A DNA stretch of 64,000 bases from Udeniomyces pyricola (Eukaryota; Basidiomycota; Tremellomycetes; Cystofilobasidiales; Mrakiaceae), in NCBI GenBank assembly GCA_039545295.1, contig BCIK01000014.1, positions 104,976 to 168,975 of the forward strand. Direction: 5' to 3'. This document shows, piece after piece, positions 1-12,405 of the stretch. Below the pieces are notes generated by a model. That model saw only the letters and a program-made list of their open reading frames with translations. It searched no databases and was not told where the DNA came from. The translations under genes and the position numbers were made by a program. Positions within the stretch are counted from its first letter, which is position 1. Each line of letters starts with the position of its first letter.

Positions 1-740
1 CTCATAGTTGATACTCAACATCCTTGTCGGTCTCGTTCACATCACAGGGCGATATGGTTACGAAGCGTTGCCTCGCCAATCTTCTGATACACCTCTCGGA
101 TCGCGCAGATTAGCCACTTTTCCCTTTATGATTTTCGACACTGTGTAACTCTTGATCGTGCTTCATCTCCTGCCTTTAATCCCGTCTTTTTTTTCGCTCG
201 TTGTCAACATCCTGTCTTTCTTTCGTGCGCGCGCTCTCTTTCACTTTCTATCCTTTCGTTTTTCTCTTGTTATCTCTCTCTCGACGCTTCTTCCCTTCTT
301 TACTTTTCACCTTTCTCCACTTCTTTTCCAGAAGCCTCGATAGGAACACCTGTTCCCTTTCTGCATATCCTTCTTTTTCATCTTTTTTCGTCCTCTTGTG
401 TCCAACGCAATAATCCATATCCGTATACTCAACCGCATTCGTCAGACGTCGTCGACCTCCAAATTCATGCATCTCCCTCGATCTGGATGCCCCCCTTACT
501 CCCATCCTCCTTCGTTTTAATCCTCATAATCGAACCATCACTCGTCATCTTGACATAAACCAAACATAAAAAGATGATGAGCAAACGTTGATGTCTCGTG
601 GTCGACGGCGCGGATGATGAATATATATGAGTTCATTCATTTACGATGAACAAACGAGCCCCGCTCGCTCATCATCATCACGTCCACCCACATACACGCG
701 TCGCCCTCAGCTATCAACCGTCATATACAACTCACCGCCC
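1..740. other. Left-edge noncoding stretch, C/T-rich
   Basis: No recognisable gene. Bases about 165-410 are strongly C/T-rich (runs of TTTTC and CTTTC), like the pyrimidine-rich promoters and 5' leaders elsewhere in the window. It probably holds the promoter and leader of the EMC2 gene. A possible fragment of a minus-strand gene at about 1-120 is too short to name. Confidence 0.5.
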
Positions 741-2694
741 ATGTTCCCCTCTATCTCCTCATCGACGTCTCCCCTCGACTCCCTTGCCCAGACCCGGACG
801 CATCAAACCCGAGACTCACTCCAAACGTTCGAGACGGCTTCCCGAGCGCTCGGGTTGGAAGGCAAAGGCAAGAAAGCGAGCTTCAAAGCCGATGAAGGTA
901 TCACTCGCGTTCATTCCATCAGGAGCATCATCCTCTTTCCCCCCCCATCTGACGGGGAGCGACCGCGTGGTTTCTGCGCTCTCTCCTGTTCGGTCTCAAT
1001 ACGGACTGGATCTGAATCTGATCCATGTCGCTGTCTTTTCTGTTGTTCTCTCTTGGGTTAGAATGGATTGTGTTGGAACAACTAGCGGTGGCTGCTTTGG
1101 ATCTGGGCAAAGTCGAGGTAGCTTCGGTACGCACGGCACCTTCCGTCTTTGTCTCCCCTCTCTCTCTCTCTGTCCTTCTTCATCACCGCATTCCATCGTC
1201 TGACAATTCATCATGCTTTCGAAACACACGAAAACCCTCCATTTACTCTCTATGTTCTCATCGATTGAACGCCGTTTCCCTCGGTCCGTATCGTTTGCGA
1301 TGGACAGACGTGCATCACAAGCCTCGCCCGGACGTTCCCGGCGTCGCCTCGGATCTGGGTCCTCGAAGGCATGCTCCTCGAAGCCCTCAACAAGCCCAAG
1401 GAAGCTCGAGCCCACTATCAACGCATGCTCACCGTCGACGAAACCAGTATCGTACGGTTTCATCTTCATTCTCCATCTCCTCCGTCCTCGCCCGTTCCAA
1501 AAGAACCAAGACCCAAACCCGAAAACAAAAAGATCCTGAATAAATCCCTTTCCCTCGTTTTTCTTCTTCTTCTTCCCCTTCTCAAGGCCGCCCATCGTCG
1601 GCTCATCTCCCTCCCTAACCTGACCGCTCGAGATCGCATACCGCTCCTTCTCAAGTACCTCGACACATTCTACACCGACATTGATGGTTGGACGCTCCTG
1701 GCCGAGCTGTATGCTTCTCTTGGACTGTACGTTCTCTTGAATTGAATCCGATCTCTCCTTCTCCCCTTACCAAATCACCTCCCATCCTCCTCCATCACCT
1801 GGACGACCGATGGGATCGATGGCACGCCATCAACCCACAATTCACCCAGTTGTCCACAAAAGGGCACTATATATAAAAACGCATCCACCCACTTCACTAT
1901 ACGCGACAACCCAACAAGGAGTCTCAAAGAAACCTAGTCTACGAAAACCAAACATAATAACTCGCGATGTCTCTCTGTTTTTTATTTTTATTTTTATTGT
2001 TGTCTTTCTCTCCCATTCCCACAATCCATCTTCCATTGTTCCTCCTCTCCCCTTTCCTTGGTGTTTCCTCCATTCACCAGTTACACCCTTTCCCTCGCCT
2101 CACTCTCCCACCCTCTCATCCTCGCGCCCCAGAACCCGCTACATTACCTCCGACACGCCGAAACGGCGTATACTGCCCGAGATCTCCCGCTGGCGTTCAA
2201 GAGCTATCTTCTCTGCCTCAACGTCAGTGCCCGACCGTCGTCGTCGTCGTCGTCGTCGTCAAGAACGGAGGGAGAAGAGGGAGGGAAAGGGATGATGGTC
2301 AGGACTTGGTGGGGACTCAAATTGGTATGTGTGGACGAGAATCTCTTTGTATCATTTATTGTTATTATCATTTTCGTCGAACCAAAACGTGTCCTAACGA
2401 TTTCACCTTCCCTTCCTCATTTCCCTTATCCAACCATCTGCTTGTTCTGATCTCCCTTCCCTCTTCTCCCCCTTTCCAAACCCCCGCCCCCCCCTTTGCT
2501 TTCTCCAGACGATCCGATCCCTCCTCTCTTCCCCATCCCCATCCCCTTCCTCATCTTCAACCCCCCATCCAACGCCTGCGATACTCCACGAGTTTGACCT
2601 CCTTGCGACGGGTTGGCTCGTCAAGATCTACGGAACGCCCGGCGTCGAGGCCGGAGCGAAAGCGGCGGCTGTCGATGGGTTCATGTCGAGGTAA
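741..2694 (+). CDS. EMC2: ER membrane protein complex subunit 2 (TPR protein)
   Basis: EMC2 is the cytosolic tetratricopeptide subunit of the ER membrane protein complex, which inserts tail-anchored and multipass proteins. I join six exons: 741-897, 1062-1126, 1308-1451, 1587-1726, 2081-2324 and 2509-2694. All phases agree and give 311 residues, close to the family length of about 300. Family signatures in order are EEWIVLEQLAVAALDLG, RIWVLEGMLLEALNKPKEA, RIPLLLKYLDTFYTDIDGW with LLAELYASLGLY, and NPLHYLRHAETAYTARDLPLA; the C-terminus ends in GAKAAAVDGFMSR. A Ser run encoded by a TCG repeat interrupts the last TPR region. The intron before exon 4 would use an AAG acceptor. An in-frame ATG at 627 could add 38 residues, so the start is uncertain. 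The gene converges with PAM18. Confidence 0.87.
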
Positions 2695-3207
2695 TAAAAA
2701 AAAAAGGGGGGGGGGAGAGGAGCATGTGCTAGCGAAGGTTGGGGTGGGTTTTGGGTTGGTTATTCGAGTGGAATGGATGAGAACGCGCGAGGTAAAAAGG
2801 AGGGGAGGAAGAAACCCAAGAGAAGGGGAGAGGAGAGAGAAAAGGGGGGAGGGGAAGGGGGGGGGGGTTCCAAGACTGGTTGAATCAGTAGGATTCGGTT
2901 AGACAGTAAAAGGAGGTGTCAGCTGATATATTGGCATAAAGTAGGGGAGGGAGGAAGGGGTTAGGGAGGTTATTATCAAGATCATCATCTATATCATCGT
3001 TGTCATTACGATTCTCTTCGATCCTATATCTCGGTCTCTCTCTCTCTCTCTCCCACAAATACACACAGAGATGAAGGACCATTGAGTCGCATGGGCATAA
3101 TATATGTGTATGTTGTCTCCGTCAATGTGTGTGTGTGTGTATGTGGATGGGTAGAAATGGGTTTGTGGGTGTGTTTCATCTGTTTGTTTGGTTTGGGTTT
3201 TTGTATT
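2695..3207. other. EMC2/PAM18 convergent intergenic region
   Basis: Shared 3' region of two convergent genes. It contains A/G-rich sequence with poly-G runs (about 2705-2870) and TG-rich microsatellite near 3125-3165. No further gene is seen. Confidence 0.5.
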
Positions 3208-4217
3208 TTATCTGGGAGCGGACTTTTCCTGTTGGTGTGTGTATGTGTGTAAGGAAACCGAGATGGGATTAGATGAGAAGAGTTGACTCCAGAAGAGGAA
3301 GAAGAGAGAGAGGAACAAAACAAAAAAAAAAAAGGAAAGATGAACAAATCAAAGAAAGATAGAAACGAACCAGCAAGTCTTTAGCTTCGTTGATCTTGGA
3401 TGCCAGATAAGGAGCCTACACAAGGTACGTTCAATCGTGATCCATATTGTTTTTTAGGGTGTTTTTTTTTTTGAGAAGGCAAGAAAAGGTAGAGGTAAAG
3501 ATGAAAAAAGAATAGAAGGGTAATGGGGTGTGGGATGGGGTTTGAAGATAAATGTAGATGTGTACGACGCGTCATCGTAGGGAGTCATGATTAAAAATAA
3601 ATTAAATAAAAGGGAACATGAGTAAGTGGACTGGCTTGCGTAAGGGACAGACAAACCAACGAAACCAAGAGACAAAGAAAAGAAAGGAGAAAGAGTGCAG
3701 GCGAAAGAAACGAATGGCATGCATGCCATCCGGAAACCGTGCGAAGAGAAAACGGAAACGTACGCCTCCTCGATCTGGGTGGTTGACAATCATGATCCTT
3801 CGGTGAGCGTCCTTGATCTTCTTGACGGTGACTGGATCTCTGTTTGTACGTGATGAGACGGAAGTAGTGGGTGAGGAGTGAGTGCGAGTGGTCTGTAGGT
3901 GAGAACGCGTTCACCCATTCGTTCACTCTCCTCTCTCTCTCTGCCTTTCGTCCCTGCCCTATACGCAACGCCTACCCTCCTCCAACCGAACCTCTTCCTC
4001 TTCCCCACCCCCCCACCCCCTTTCTTCGTCTTTTTCCACAAACGCACTTAATACCCAGGATCAACTTGGCTTCTTTCGGGTCCATCTTCTGTTGGAATCC
4101 TCCCTTGGCCCACTTGTCGGCGCCCGAAGCGGCACGGAGGACCATGTTGCGGTAAGCGAATCGACCGCCGATACCGCCGGCGAGAACGCCGAGACCGATG
4201 AGGAAGGCAGACGCCAT
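3208..4217 (-). CDS. PAM18: Mitochondrial import motor J-protein Pam18/Tim14
   Basis: Pam18 is the J-protein of the presequence-translocase-associated motor; it stimulates mitochondrial Hsp70 at the TIM23 channel on the matrix side. Four minus-strand exons fit: 4217-4048, 3839-3764, 3415-3371 and 3228-3208. The phases agree and give 103 residues. The N-terminus is a hydrophobic Gly/Ala-rich membrane helix (MASAFLIGLGVLAGGIGGRF). It is followed by a GGFQQKMDPKEAKLILGIK stretch and the J-domain with IKDAHRRIMIVNHPDRGG, which carries the HPD catalytic motif, then APYLASKINEAKDLLEKS. The length and the absence of an N-terminal extension resemble animal DNAJC19 more than the longer yeast Pam18. 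The last coding exon is only 21 nt including the stop and uses a GTTCGT donor. Confidence 0.92.
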
Positions 4218-4788
4218 GGTTTATAAAAGAGAGATGGAACTGGACTTGAGTTGGAGTGGGACGATGAGGGAGGACGAGAGGATCGGTGGAAGGGCTGGCT
4301 GGCTGGCTAGGTAGGTGCGAGGAGGAAGCGTAGGTGGGATGAGCTGGGTGGGTGAGTGAGGACAGAAGGCGGCGGCGACGCGAAGGAGGCGGCGCTTCAT
4401 GGATGCGCTGGCCTAGGGGCGACCAACGATCATGATCAGCGTCGAAAGCGGTGTCGGCTTACACAAGCGAACGTACCCCTTGGCATAATGAACCCAGAAT
4501 TATCATAATATAACAGCATCAATCGTCCTCATGGTGTTATCTTCTTCTACATAGCTCTCACAGCGTCTCTCCTTCTCTATGACAGACAGTGTTTTCTTCC
4601 CAAGTTACATCATCATACATCCCAGTCCTACCAATAAACAGAAACAAGGAGAAGAAGGAGTGAAGCGAAACAAAAACCAGAAGGTCGTACCCTTCCTTAT
4701 ATTTACACAAGATCAACACGCTCCTCTGCCTTTCCATCTAAGAAGTGAGGGTTGGGCGGAGACCCTTCGAGCCGTACACACCCACTTC
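4218..4788. other. Intergenic region between PAM18 and the P-loop ATPase gene
   Basis: Promoter and leader of PAM18 plus the 3' region of the next gene on the same strand. It includes a GGCT repeat near 4293-4308. No coding signal is seen. Confidence 0.5.
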
Positions 4789-5391
4789 CTACTTCACGGC
4801 CAGGATCGAGGCACCTCCATCTGAAGTCAACCTTTGTCGACCCTTGACGATCAAATACCCCCTTCCCAACGTCCTCACCCTCATCCGGCTCGGGTCTGGC
4901 CCCCCATCCCCAAAGAGATCCGCCATATCCCTGGTCAATTCGTTCGCTTCGGCCGTCAGATCAAAGAGCGAGCCGTCCGTCGGTCGACTGGTACGGGAAC
5001 TAGCAAGAATACCCAGCGCTCCAGGGGAGATGACAAGGGCCGTGCCGGTCTAGTAGCACGATCGATCACGCACACATCAAAAACACAAGAGAAGATGAAC
5101 ATAAAAAGGAAACAGGTCGAGTTGTCAGATGATGATCTGAATTTATCGAGGTACAGGCGGAGGATGAAAAGGGGGGAAAAGCGGAGGAGTACAGTAAAGA
5201 GGCTCTATTCTTCTCACCTTCAGTCTCACGACTTTCTCAAACGCCTCATCGTTCAGCTCACAGTGCTGTCTCAAATGTGACCACCACTAACAGATATATA
5301 AATAAAATGAAATAAACAAGTAAGCCCGGAAGAACAAGGAAAGCACCAACGAAAGGAAGGGAGTAAGTCAGCACGTGATCGTCTTACACGT

Positions 5392-5426
<35 letters not shown>

Positions 5427-6169
5427 AAAAAAAGAGTATGGAAAAGGCGAAAGGCTCACTGCGGCGGATGAGAAGCGATGCAAAATGACAAACGAAGCCA
5501 AAGCGAGTAACGAAGGAGATATCACGTTCGGTTCCTGAGTGCTGATGATAACACCTGTGGTAGAGGCGATCAAACGTGCGATTGAAACAAACCAAGGCGA
5601 AGAAGGAAGGAGAGGAGAACAATTCAAGAGGAAAATACGACCCAAGTTAGAGAGTCATCATCCAAACTCGAAAAGCCCAACCCACCATTGATCAACAAAC
5701 ACAGAAGGATAGCATAACCAAGCCAGAGGGAAGAGAAAGATCGGACGTACGCAAGCCAAAGTGTCTTTGCTGTCTGACGCACGACAACAACGTCTCGGTG
5801 AACTTGGCACCTCCACCTTTATCGCCGAGATATTTGTGTGCCTCATCCAGCAAACAGAGCTGTTCGATACCAAAAAAAAAAAAAGAAAAAAAAGGCATCG
5901 ATGACAAGACAAAGCATCGAAAAGTGATGAGGATTCATGTACAAGCGTCCGTCCCTTCTTGTGCTTCGAAGGCATCTGCTTCGAGAAAGAAAGTGTATGC
6001 ACCTTACCACCGCCTCCGGTGTCGTAACGGACAAACAGATTGAGAATGATTTGGAAGAGTGAGCATGCTTGAGAAGGCTCAATGAAAGGATCCGTCCTGA
6101 GCAACGACGAAACAAGTGAGAAGACAAGATGAAAAATACAAATCATCTCAGTCAAGCTTACGTATCGAC

Positions 6170-6200
<31 letters not shown>

Positions 6201-9200
6201 ACCACCACACGCCCACTCAAACGCGCAGTCACGTCCCCCCCCCCCNNNNNNNNNNNNNNNNNNNNNNNNNNNNNNNNNNNNNNNNCCCCCCCCTCCCCTC
6301 CCCTCCCATCCTTCCCTGCCGCTAATCAAGTTACTCACAAATCGATGATCGTCAGAGCTCCTTTCGTAAACTTGTTCCTCCCTCTGGCCATTCTCCTTGC
6401 TTCCTGACATTTCGACCCTCTCGGTTCAGCGCGTTCCTCCAAGAACGACTCGAGAAGTTTCAGGCGAAGGTCGAGACCGGCTAGTTGGGCCGGGTTGAGA
6501 CCCCCTCGACGTTGGTCGAGCCGTATGAGGAAGGCTTGGTAAGTGAAGTTCTCGCCCAGGCTGGAGAGGATGTTGAGGAGGACGGTGACTTGAAAAGCGA
6601 GAACGGGGGTTTTTTTTTTTCAAGGTAGAGATAGAGGTAAAGTTTTGAATTGGAAGAGGCAAGAGACCAAAATCAGCAATGATCACCAATTGACGATGGA
6701 CTCAAATGAGGCAAATCTCATCGTGGACTGACTGTACAGTGGGGGCTCGCCAGTTCCGACCCCAAGCATCGACAGCATCGATCGAGCGTCAAGATCTCGT
6801 TCAGAGATGTAGAGCGGTAAGACGGTTGCCGTTGGAACCCTAGACCTATAGAGATCTCGCATGGTATTGAATGATGCGGGAGATACATCTGATACAAAAA
6901 AGCGAAGAACAGAGGGAGGGAGGGGGGGGGGGCAAGGAAGTGATCACAACGAAGGCGTCAAGATAGCTCAGCAAAACCAGCACGCACAGGACTCATTCAA
7001 GCCCAACCGGACGCATGACACTAGTCATCTCACAAGACTCACAAACTACAACAGGTGGAGGTCGAACATTCTTGTCGGCACAATTCGCGATGAACGCCGC
7101 CTCGCAAGGAGCAGCCGCCCCTCCCGACTCTCCAAAGTGAAAGACCGCCGCCGAAAGGGGACTGCTGAGGGGACCGATTCGGGGATCCTTTATGAGCATC
7201 GACTCGAGAATCAGGGAGACAGAGTGACTCTTGCCGGATCCTTGAACCTGATGTATCGTGGACGATGCAGATGAATCAGCACAAAGAATGGGCCTAACCT
7301 CAGCATAAGTCAAAGGGAATAGTGAACGGAGCAAGAAATGACTCGCACCCCGACGATAACACCGCTCAATGGTGCGTTTGTGTTGAAGAAGATTCGCGGG
7401 TCTGTCGGCTTAGAGGCCAGATCTGTAGAACTGTTCGCGAAAGAAGATTGTGAGGACCAGAGGTAAGCAAAAGTCTTCACTGATGAAGATTGTTTGATAG
7501 CCGAGCGGTAAGCTAAAGAACAACCCTGACTGGACTTACCGGGTCTCGATAAGTCTTCCGTAGCATCCATACCTGACGGAGTTCGATCGTGTCCAGCATA
7601 GACTGACGTCAACTAAAGGATCGTATTGTAGTCGCGCACAGGAGAAAAGGGGTGTAGGCAACGCACTGTGGGAAGTCTCTCATCTTCTTGACATCATCGG
7701 TGTATGTGTTGAGGACATCCTGGGTGAAGAGAGGGGCCGTGATGAGCTCTGCGAGGTAAGAAAAACCATACAAATCACAGCGCAAAATGATCGGCAGCAA
7801 GCATATCATGAACGTTTCCACCCGCAGAGGAGAAAAGAAAAGATCAGCTGATACTCAAGTCGTAGCATGGGCAAACAGACAAAGCAAAACGTTTTTCGCA
7901 CCATGGGAGCCGAGCGTTTCGACGTCTTCTCCGTCATCGAGCAAGTCAAGCGTCGACATCGTGTTCGTGTTCTTCAACTCTTTGGACGGGACAGTTGGAT
8001 GGATAGTCCCTGCACTAACTGCCGTAGTCGGATTCGTTGTGGGCTTCGTGCCTACTAGATTTGATGATGTTATGGCCGTGGGCAAGGTTGACGCATCAAA
8101 CGTCAGTGGTGTTGATGGTGCTGTCCGGGTGGGCTGAACAGATGATCCCAGCGCCGTCAATGGTGCCGTTGACGTAGCTGTCGAGGAAAAAGGAAACGCC
8201 TCTTTGAGGCTATCGCTGGTGGGCTGGAATAATGGAGTAGAGACCTTGTCAAGGCGGAACGAGATGGGACTGCCGAATACAGATGCTGAAGGGCCGAGTT
8301 CGAATTGTTGTTTGACGGGCGATGTGAGGGGAAATCGTAAGGAGAACTTGTGTGTGCTAGGAATGGTGGGGACTGAGTAGTACAGATACAAAGGGAGGCA
8401 AAACGAAGGGTTGCCGAAAAGAAAGGCAATTAGAACGTGCGTTGCGAGCCTATTGCAACAAGAGTCCTGTACGTGAAAGGATACGACGGCAGTCAGAGGC
8501 TGAAAGTCCGACTCACCAAATACAGGAGGGGAAATAGGTCGTTGGGATTTTACTGGTGCTGCAGGCACAGGTGTAGGTGCAGGTTCTGGCGCTGATGGTG
8601 CTGGGCCTGCGGAGACTGGTTTAACTGGTATTGGAGCTGTGATTCGAATCGCGGACGATGGTATAGGAATAGGAGTCGGGTACGTCGCATTTTCCTTTGA
8701 ATACGAGTCCGTAACGGGGATCGAAACAGCTGCCGGTTGGAATGACGGTGCTGACGCTGTCATTGGTTTTGAAGGTACTCTTTCGACCGTCGGAGCCGCC
8801 GATACTTGAGCTGTCTTTGAGTCGTCTGCCGATACTGGAGCTACCTTTGAGTCGTCTGTCGACCCATTCGTAGGCACAGCATTCGGTTCTGAGGATGAAG
8901 AAGTCAGGGCGAGCAACGCGAGTTCGCCGATCGTCGGCGATAACGGGCGATCAACGCTAGTCGGTGACAAAGCTGCTTTGCCGTCAAAACTAAAAACCAA
9001 AGTGTTTACATCGGCAGCCTCCTGAGAAGTTTGCAGAGGTCCGATTCAAAGAAACAAGATGAAGAAAAGTGATTGGAGACGTACTCGAAGCTCCTCTTCG
9101 CAAGAAAGTCTTCAGCAGCCGAAGTCGAGCCCACGCCTCCTTCCTTCTCATTTACAGCGATAGACCGCTTGTTGGACTCCCAAAAGGCACATCTCATTTC

Positions 9201-10259
9201 CTATCAGCCATTCAAGAAGTTTGTAAATTGACATGACATTCGATCAACCATGAACAAACTCATGGAACCGCCTGACTCCAGATGGATAAGCGAAAGGGAG
9301 ACCGGCGGATCACGGTGACGGTATGACATCGCTCAACGACTTACCTGTGCACTCTGCGTAGAGTCCGGATCATCTCTCTTGGTTGTCGAGACCATGAGCT
9401 GTGCTTCCCGGTACTTGATACCGTCGCGCTGGAGAAGTGCCGAGTTCTTGATGCATTCGTTGATAATATCGAACGGAGGGGAGTCGCTTGAGGACGACGA
9501 GAAGGAGTAATCGCAGACAAAGGTGATTGGACCGGCGGAAGTGGCAGGGTCAGTTTGGCCCGCGGTAGGACTGGTAAGGGTTGTAGTGACGTCTGCAGGA
9601 GCAGTCGGGGTGGTGGGCTTGAAAGTTGATGCTACGGTCTTGCCGTCTATCGATGCCGAAGAACCGTCGACGGGCGGCTGGAGGCCCTTGTTCGTGCTGG
9701 GCTTCGTGTCGGCGGGTTTGGCCTTGACTTTGGTCTTGGCCTTGTCCTTGATGTTGGCAGAGACCATGATGATAGATGTGGGTTTCAGGATAGCGGTCGA
9801 GATAAGTTCGTCTTGGTTGTGGAAGGCCCTTGCGCGGTCTTCGCCTCGAAGTCTAGCTGAAGAGTACGAGAGGTATTCCTCGAAGTCGATGGTATCGGAG
9901 TAGTCGGCGTCGTCTGGCAAAGGAGAGCCGAAGAGGAATGCAGAAGAGACTTTTGGAAAAGCGAGGATTGGGTAGACGAAGGCGGGGAAGTCCATAAAAC
10001 AATTGAGGGGAAGGGAAGGCCAACTGACAGCCGATGGGCACAGGAATCGGATAGAAGGAATGAACGAAGCCGGCAGTCGCGTTGACTCCATCGTGAACTC
10101 AACGCGTCTGTCTTCGAGCGTGACGTGTGGCGTTGATGCTCAGTCGATAATTGATTTCGCCCTCGGGGCGCGCGCAGTGATCGGCTCGCCCATCCATATC
10201 TCATGTCCTTGCATCTGCGCCAGGTTCTCAGCGAAGCCAAATACAACGAAGGAAGCCAT
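4789..10259 (-). CDS. Uncharacterised fungal P-loop ATPase
   Basis: This is a large multi-exon minus-strand gene. A disordered Ala/Pro/Ser/Thr-rich N-terminal half (exons within about 10090-7860) precedes a nucleoside-triphosphatase domain. A Walker A-like QGSGKSHSV is near 7230. Further on are PTATVLPLYISERDLDARSM (about 6840-6780), LTIIDLTDPFIEPSQACSLF (exon junction at 6340/6100), and the Walker B segment LCLLDEAHKYL (about 5855) followed by FTETLLSCVRQQRHFGLR and VIISTQEPNVISPSLL. The last two blocks match a family common in fungi and usually annotated only as P-loop NTPase; its function is unknown to me. The stop is at 4789-4791. A 40-base N gap (6246-6285) lies in an intron. The start is unclear: an ATG at 10259 opens a frame that hits an in-frame TGA near 10140 and then continues through an ATG at 10091. 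Exon limits in the 5' half are approximate. Confidence 0.68.
5393..5424. repeat. Homopolymer A tract (32 nt)
   Basis: An uninterrupted run of 32 A on the plus strand. On the coding minus strand it is a T tract inside an intron of the P-loop ATPase gene. Confidence 0.9.
6246..6285. other. Assembly gap (40 N) inside a poly-C tract
   Basis: Forty N flanked on both sides by runs of C. It falls in an intron of the P-loop ATPase gene, between the exons ending in LTIID and starting at TDPFIEP. The true length is unknown. Confidence 0.95.
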
Positions 10260-10465
10260 ATTAGATCGAGCTTACACAACAACAACACACCATTCAAGGA
10301 GGGAGGGTAGAGAGCAATCGAAGGGGAGAGGGGAGAGGACAACGCTGCTCGTCGAGGGCAACAACGCCATAGGCAAAAGCAGTATGAGACAAAGGAAGCA
10401 GAAACGCGAAACAAAACAAAACAGAGCCAGACACAGACCCCAAAAACAGACACATCATATCCTCA

Positions 10466-12405
10466 TCAGAAGAAAAACCCAGCTACGTTTCCCCTGCCCT
10501 CCGCCTCTTCGCGCTCTCTCTCCTCCCTCTCGAGAACCTCCCGCTGAGCCTCAGCTTCCGCCTGCCAATCAATTCTTTCCCCTCTTTCCCAGACGCGGAG
10601 GTAGTACGCCTTGGCCTCTGGAGCAACCAGGCCAGGTGGAAGGAAAGGTAGGGCAGACGTGGAAGTGGTCGAGGTGGCGGAAGTGGGCGTGGATGATGAC
10701 AGCATGATTTCTCTCATCACCTTTTCACGTGCCCGGATGGCCGAAGAGCGATGTTGTTCGAGTGGAGGGAGAAACGTGAGGAGGAAGATGAGTGGTGGAA
10801 GAAGGAGTCGTTCAACGAGGGAAGGTGGGCTCGGGGTGGACGCGTTAAACCCTCGACGACGGGCCTCGAGAGGAAGCCGACTCGACGGAGTCAGTTGAAG
10901 CAGATGGGACTCATATGCAAGGCCCAGTAGGGAGAGATAATGTGCAGGGGTCGGAGAAGCAGGAAGGGTAAACGTAGGGAGAGGTCTAGCTGGCTGAGGT
11001 GGTGACGAGGAGATGATCGTAGTGGCGTCCGTAGTCGGCGTTCTAACCGCGTGGTCCGCATCCGGGCTCGATGGGTTGAGGGCTGTCGGAGGAGGAGGTA
11101 CAGTGACGGGAGCCGGAGTTGCCGCTACCGCAGAGGCTCTTTCCTGCACAGCGAGCCGTCGCCATTCCTTGACCCCTTCCCAGATCCACCACGCCATCAG
11201 ACCAGCTGCCCAAACCGAGCTCTCAACCCACGACTCGTCTTGAGTGAAAAGATACCAGACCATTGTGTACTTGATAGCGTTGAAGAACATCGAGGGCACA
11301 ACGCTCGCCAATCGAATATCGTGCCGATACGGACGACCGCGCGGAGACATAGGTTGGGCATGCCCAGTGGCGTCGGCGAGGCCAGGAATGACCTGCTGCT
11401 GTCTTTGGTCGGCATATGCGAGGTAAGAGTACAGGGCAGTCGAGGGCAGTCGAGTGAGGCATTGTATGCGCCGAGAGTAGATGAAGTACGCTTCCAGGGC
11501 CGTTCGCTCGGTTGAGGTCAACGTCGTCAGAGGTGGGATGGCTAGTCGGTACGGCAGATCGCTGAAAGAGCGGACAAGCATAGGCCGAGGTGACAGAGTC
11601 AGTCCCTTGGGCAGGATCGTTTTTAAACCGAGTTGAGAACAGGATTGACTCACTCGACCTCAACTTGAACCTCGAGGCCTTCTGGAGGAACCCATTGATC
11701 GATGCCTCCGGCCTCGTCGTCTTGGATCGAATCGGGCGTAAAGCCTGAGCTGAGGCCAAACGTGGTCATGAACGAGGCAACGGCCACCTTGGCGTCATCT
11801 TCCGACACAACTGGTTTGGGTTCGAGTTCATGCCAGGCGAGAGGAGGGACTGAAAGCAAGGTGCAGAGGGCGGATCGGGATAGGTGAGCGTAAAGGGACC
11901 GGGCATCCGAGAGAGCATAGGCGAGAGGAGTGTGTAGATCTGGAGCCATGGGGTACGAAGCACCCGGATGAGGTCCGGAAGACGCCGAGAGCGACGCCGA
12001 GGGTGGCGGCGAGGATGAAAACGGGTAGGCAGCAGGGGCAGGGATAGCGGCCGCAGTAGTCGTTGCAGGTGGTGAAGGGGAGGTGGTGGCGATGCCAGTC
12101 GCATGACGGCCCTGACTTGGTGGCTGGGATGGCTGTCGAGGTGGATGGATAATGAGGTGAATGGTGTGGCTTTCGTTGTCGTTGTCGTCGTCTCGGAGGT
12201 GAGACCCTAGTACGTCAGCGACGCTCTCGTCGTCCTTGAGGAAGCGACCTCCTCGGACGAACCGGATAGTGTCGAGCGACGGTTGGTCCGGGATAGCATC
12301 GCGGACCTGGGCCCGAAGGGAGGCGACGCTGTCAGTTGGCTTGGTGCGTAAAGAGATACTCGGACTTGAGGTGGGGGTGGAATCGAGGAACACAAGCTGA
12401 ACCAT
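10466..12405 (-). CDS. Ubiquitin-like-domain membrane protein (HERP/Usa1-like)
   Basis: Two exons, 12405-11654 and 11561-10466, with a 92-nt GTGAGT...CAG intron; 615 residues. Residues 1 to about 85 look like a ubiquitin-like fold: MVQLVFLDS start, SLDTIRFVRGGRFLKDDE, and a SHTIHLIIH strand. A low-complexity Pro/Ser/Ala linker follows. The second exon holds LPYRLAIPPLTTLTSTERTA, hydrophobic segments around MFFNAIKYTMVWYLF and SSVWAAGLMAWWIWEGV, a further hydrophobic stretch LLLPPLIFLLTFLPP, and a charged Glu/Arg-rich C-terminus. An N-terminal UBL with later membrane segments is the plan of mammalian HERP and yeast Usa1, which scaffold the Hrd1 ER-associated degradation ligase, and also of Dsc3 in the fungal Dsc ligase. 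Which of these it matches cannot be decided here. Confidence 0.7.

Noticed and set aside
248..505. 85-codon minus-strand open frame at the left edge
   Set aside because: Lys/Arg/Glu-rich product arising from a C/T-rich tract on the other strand; no domain.
2705..2902. End of a 311-codon plus-strand open frame running past the EMC2 stop
   Set aside because: The frame is a shadow of EMC2 exons and A/G-rich 3' sequence; the EMC2 frame ends properly at 2694.
9785..10453. 222-codon minus-strand open frame overlapping the P-loop ATPase start
   Set aside because: It is in another frame from the conserved gene and lacks family similarity.
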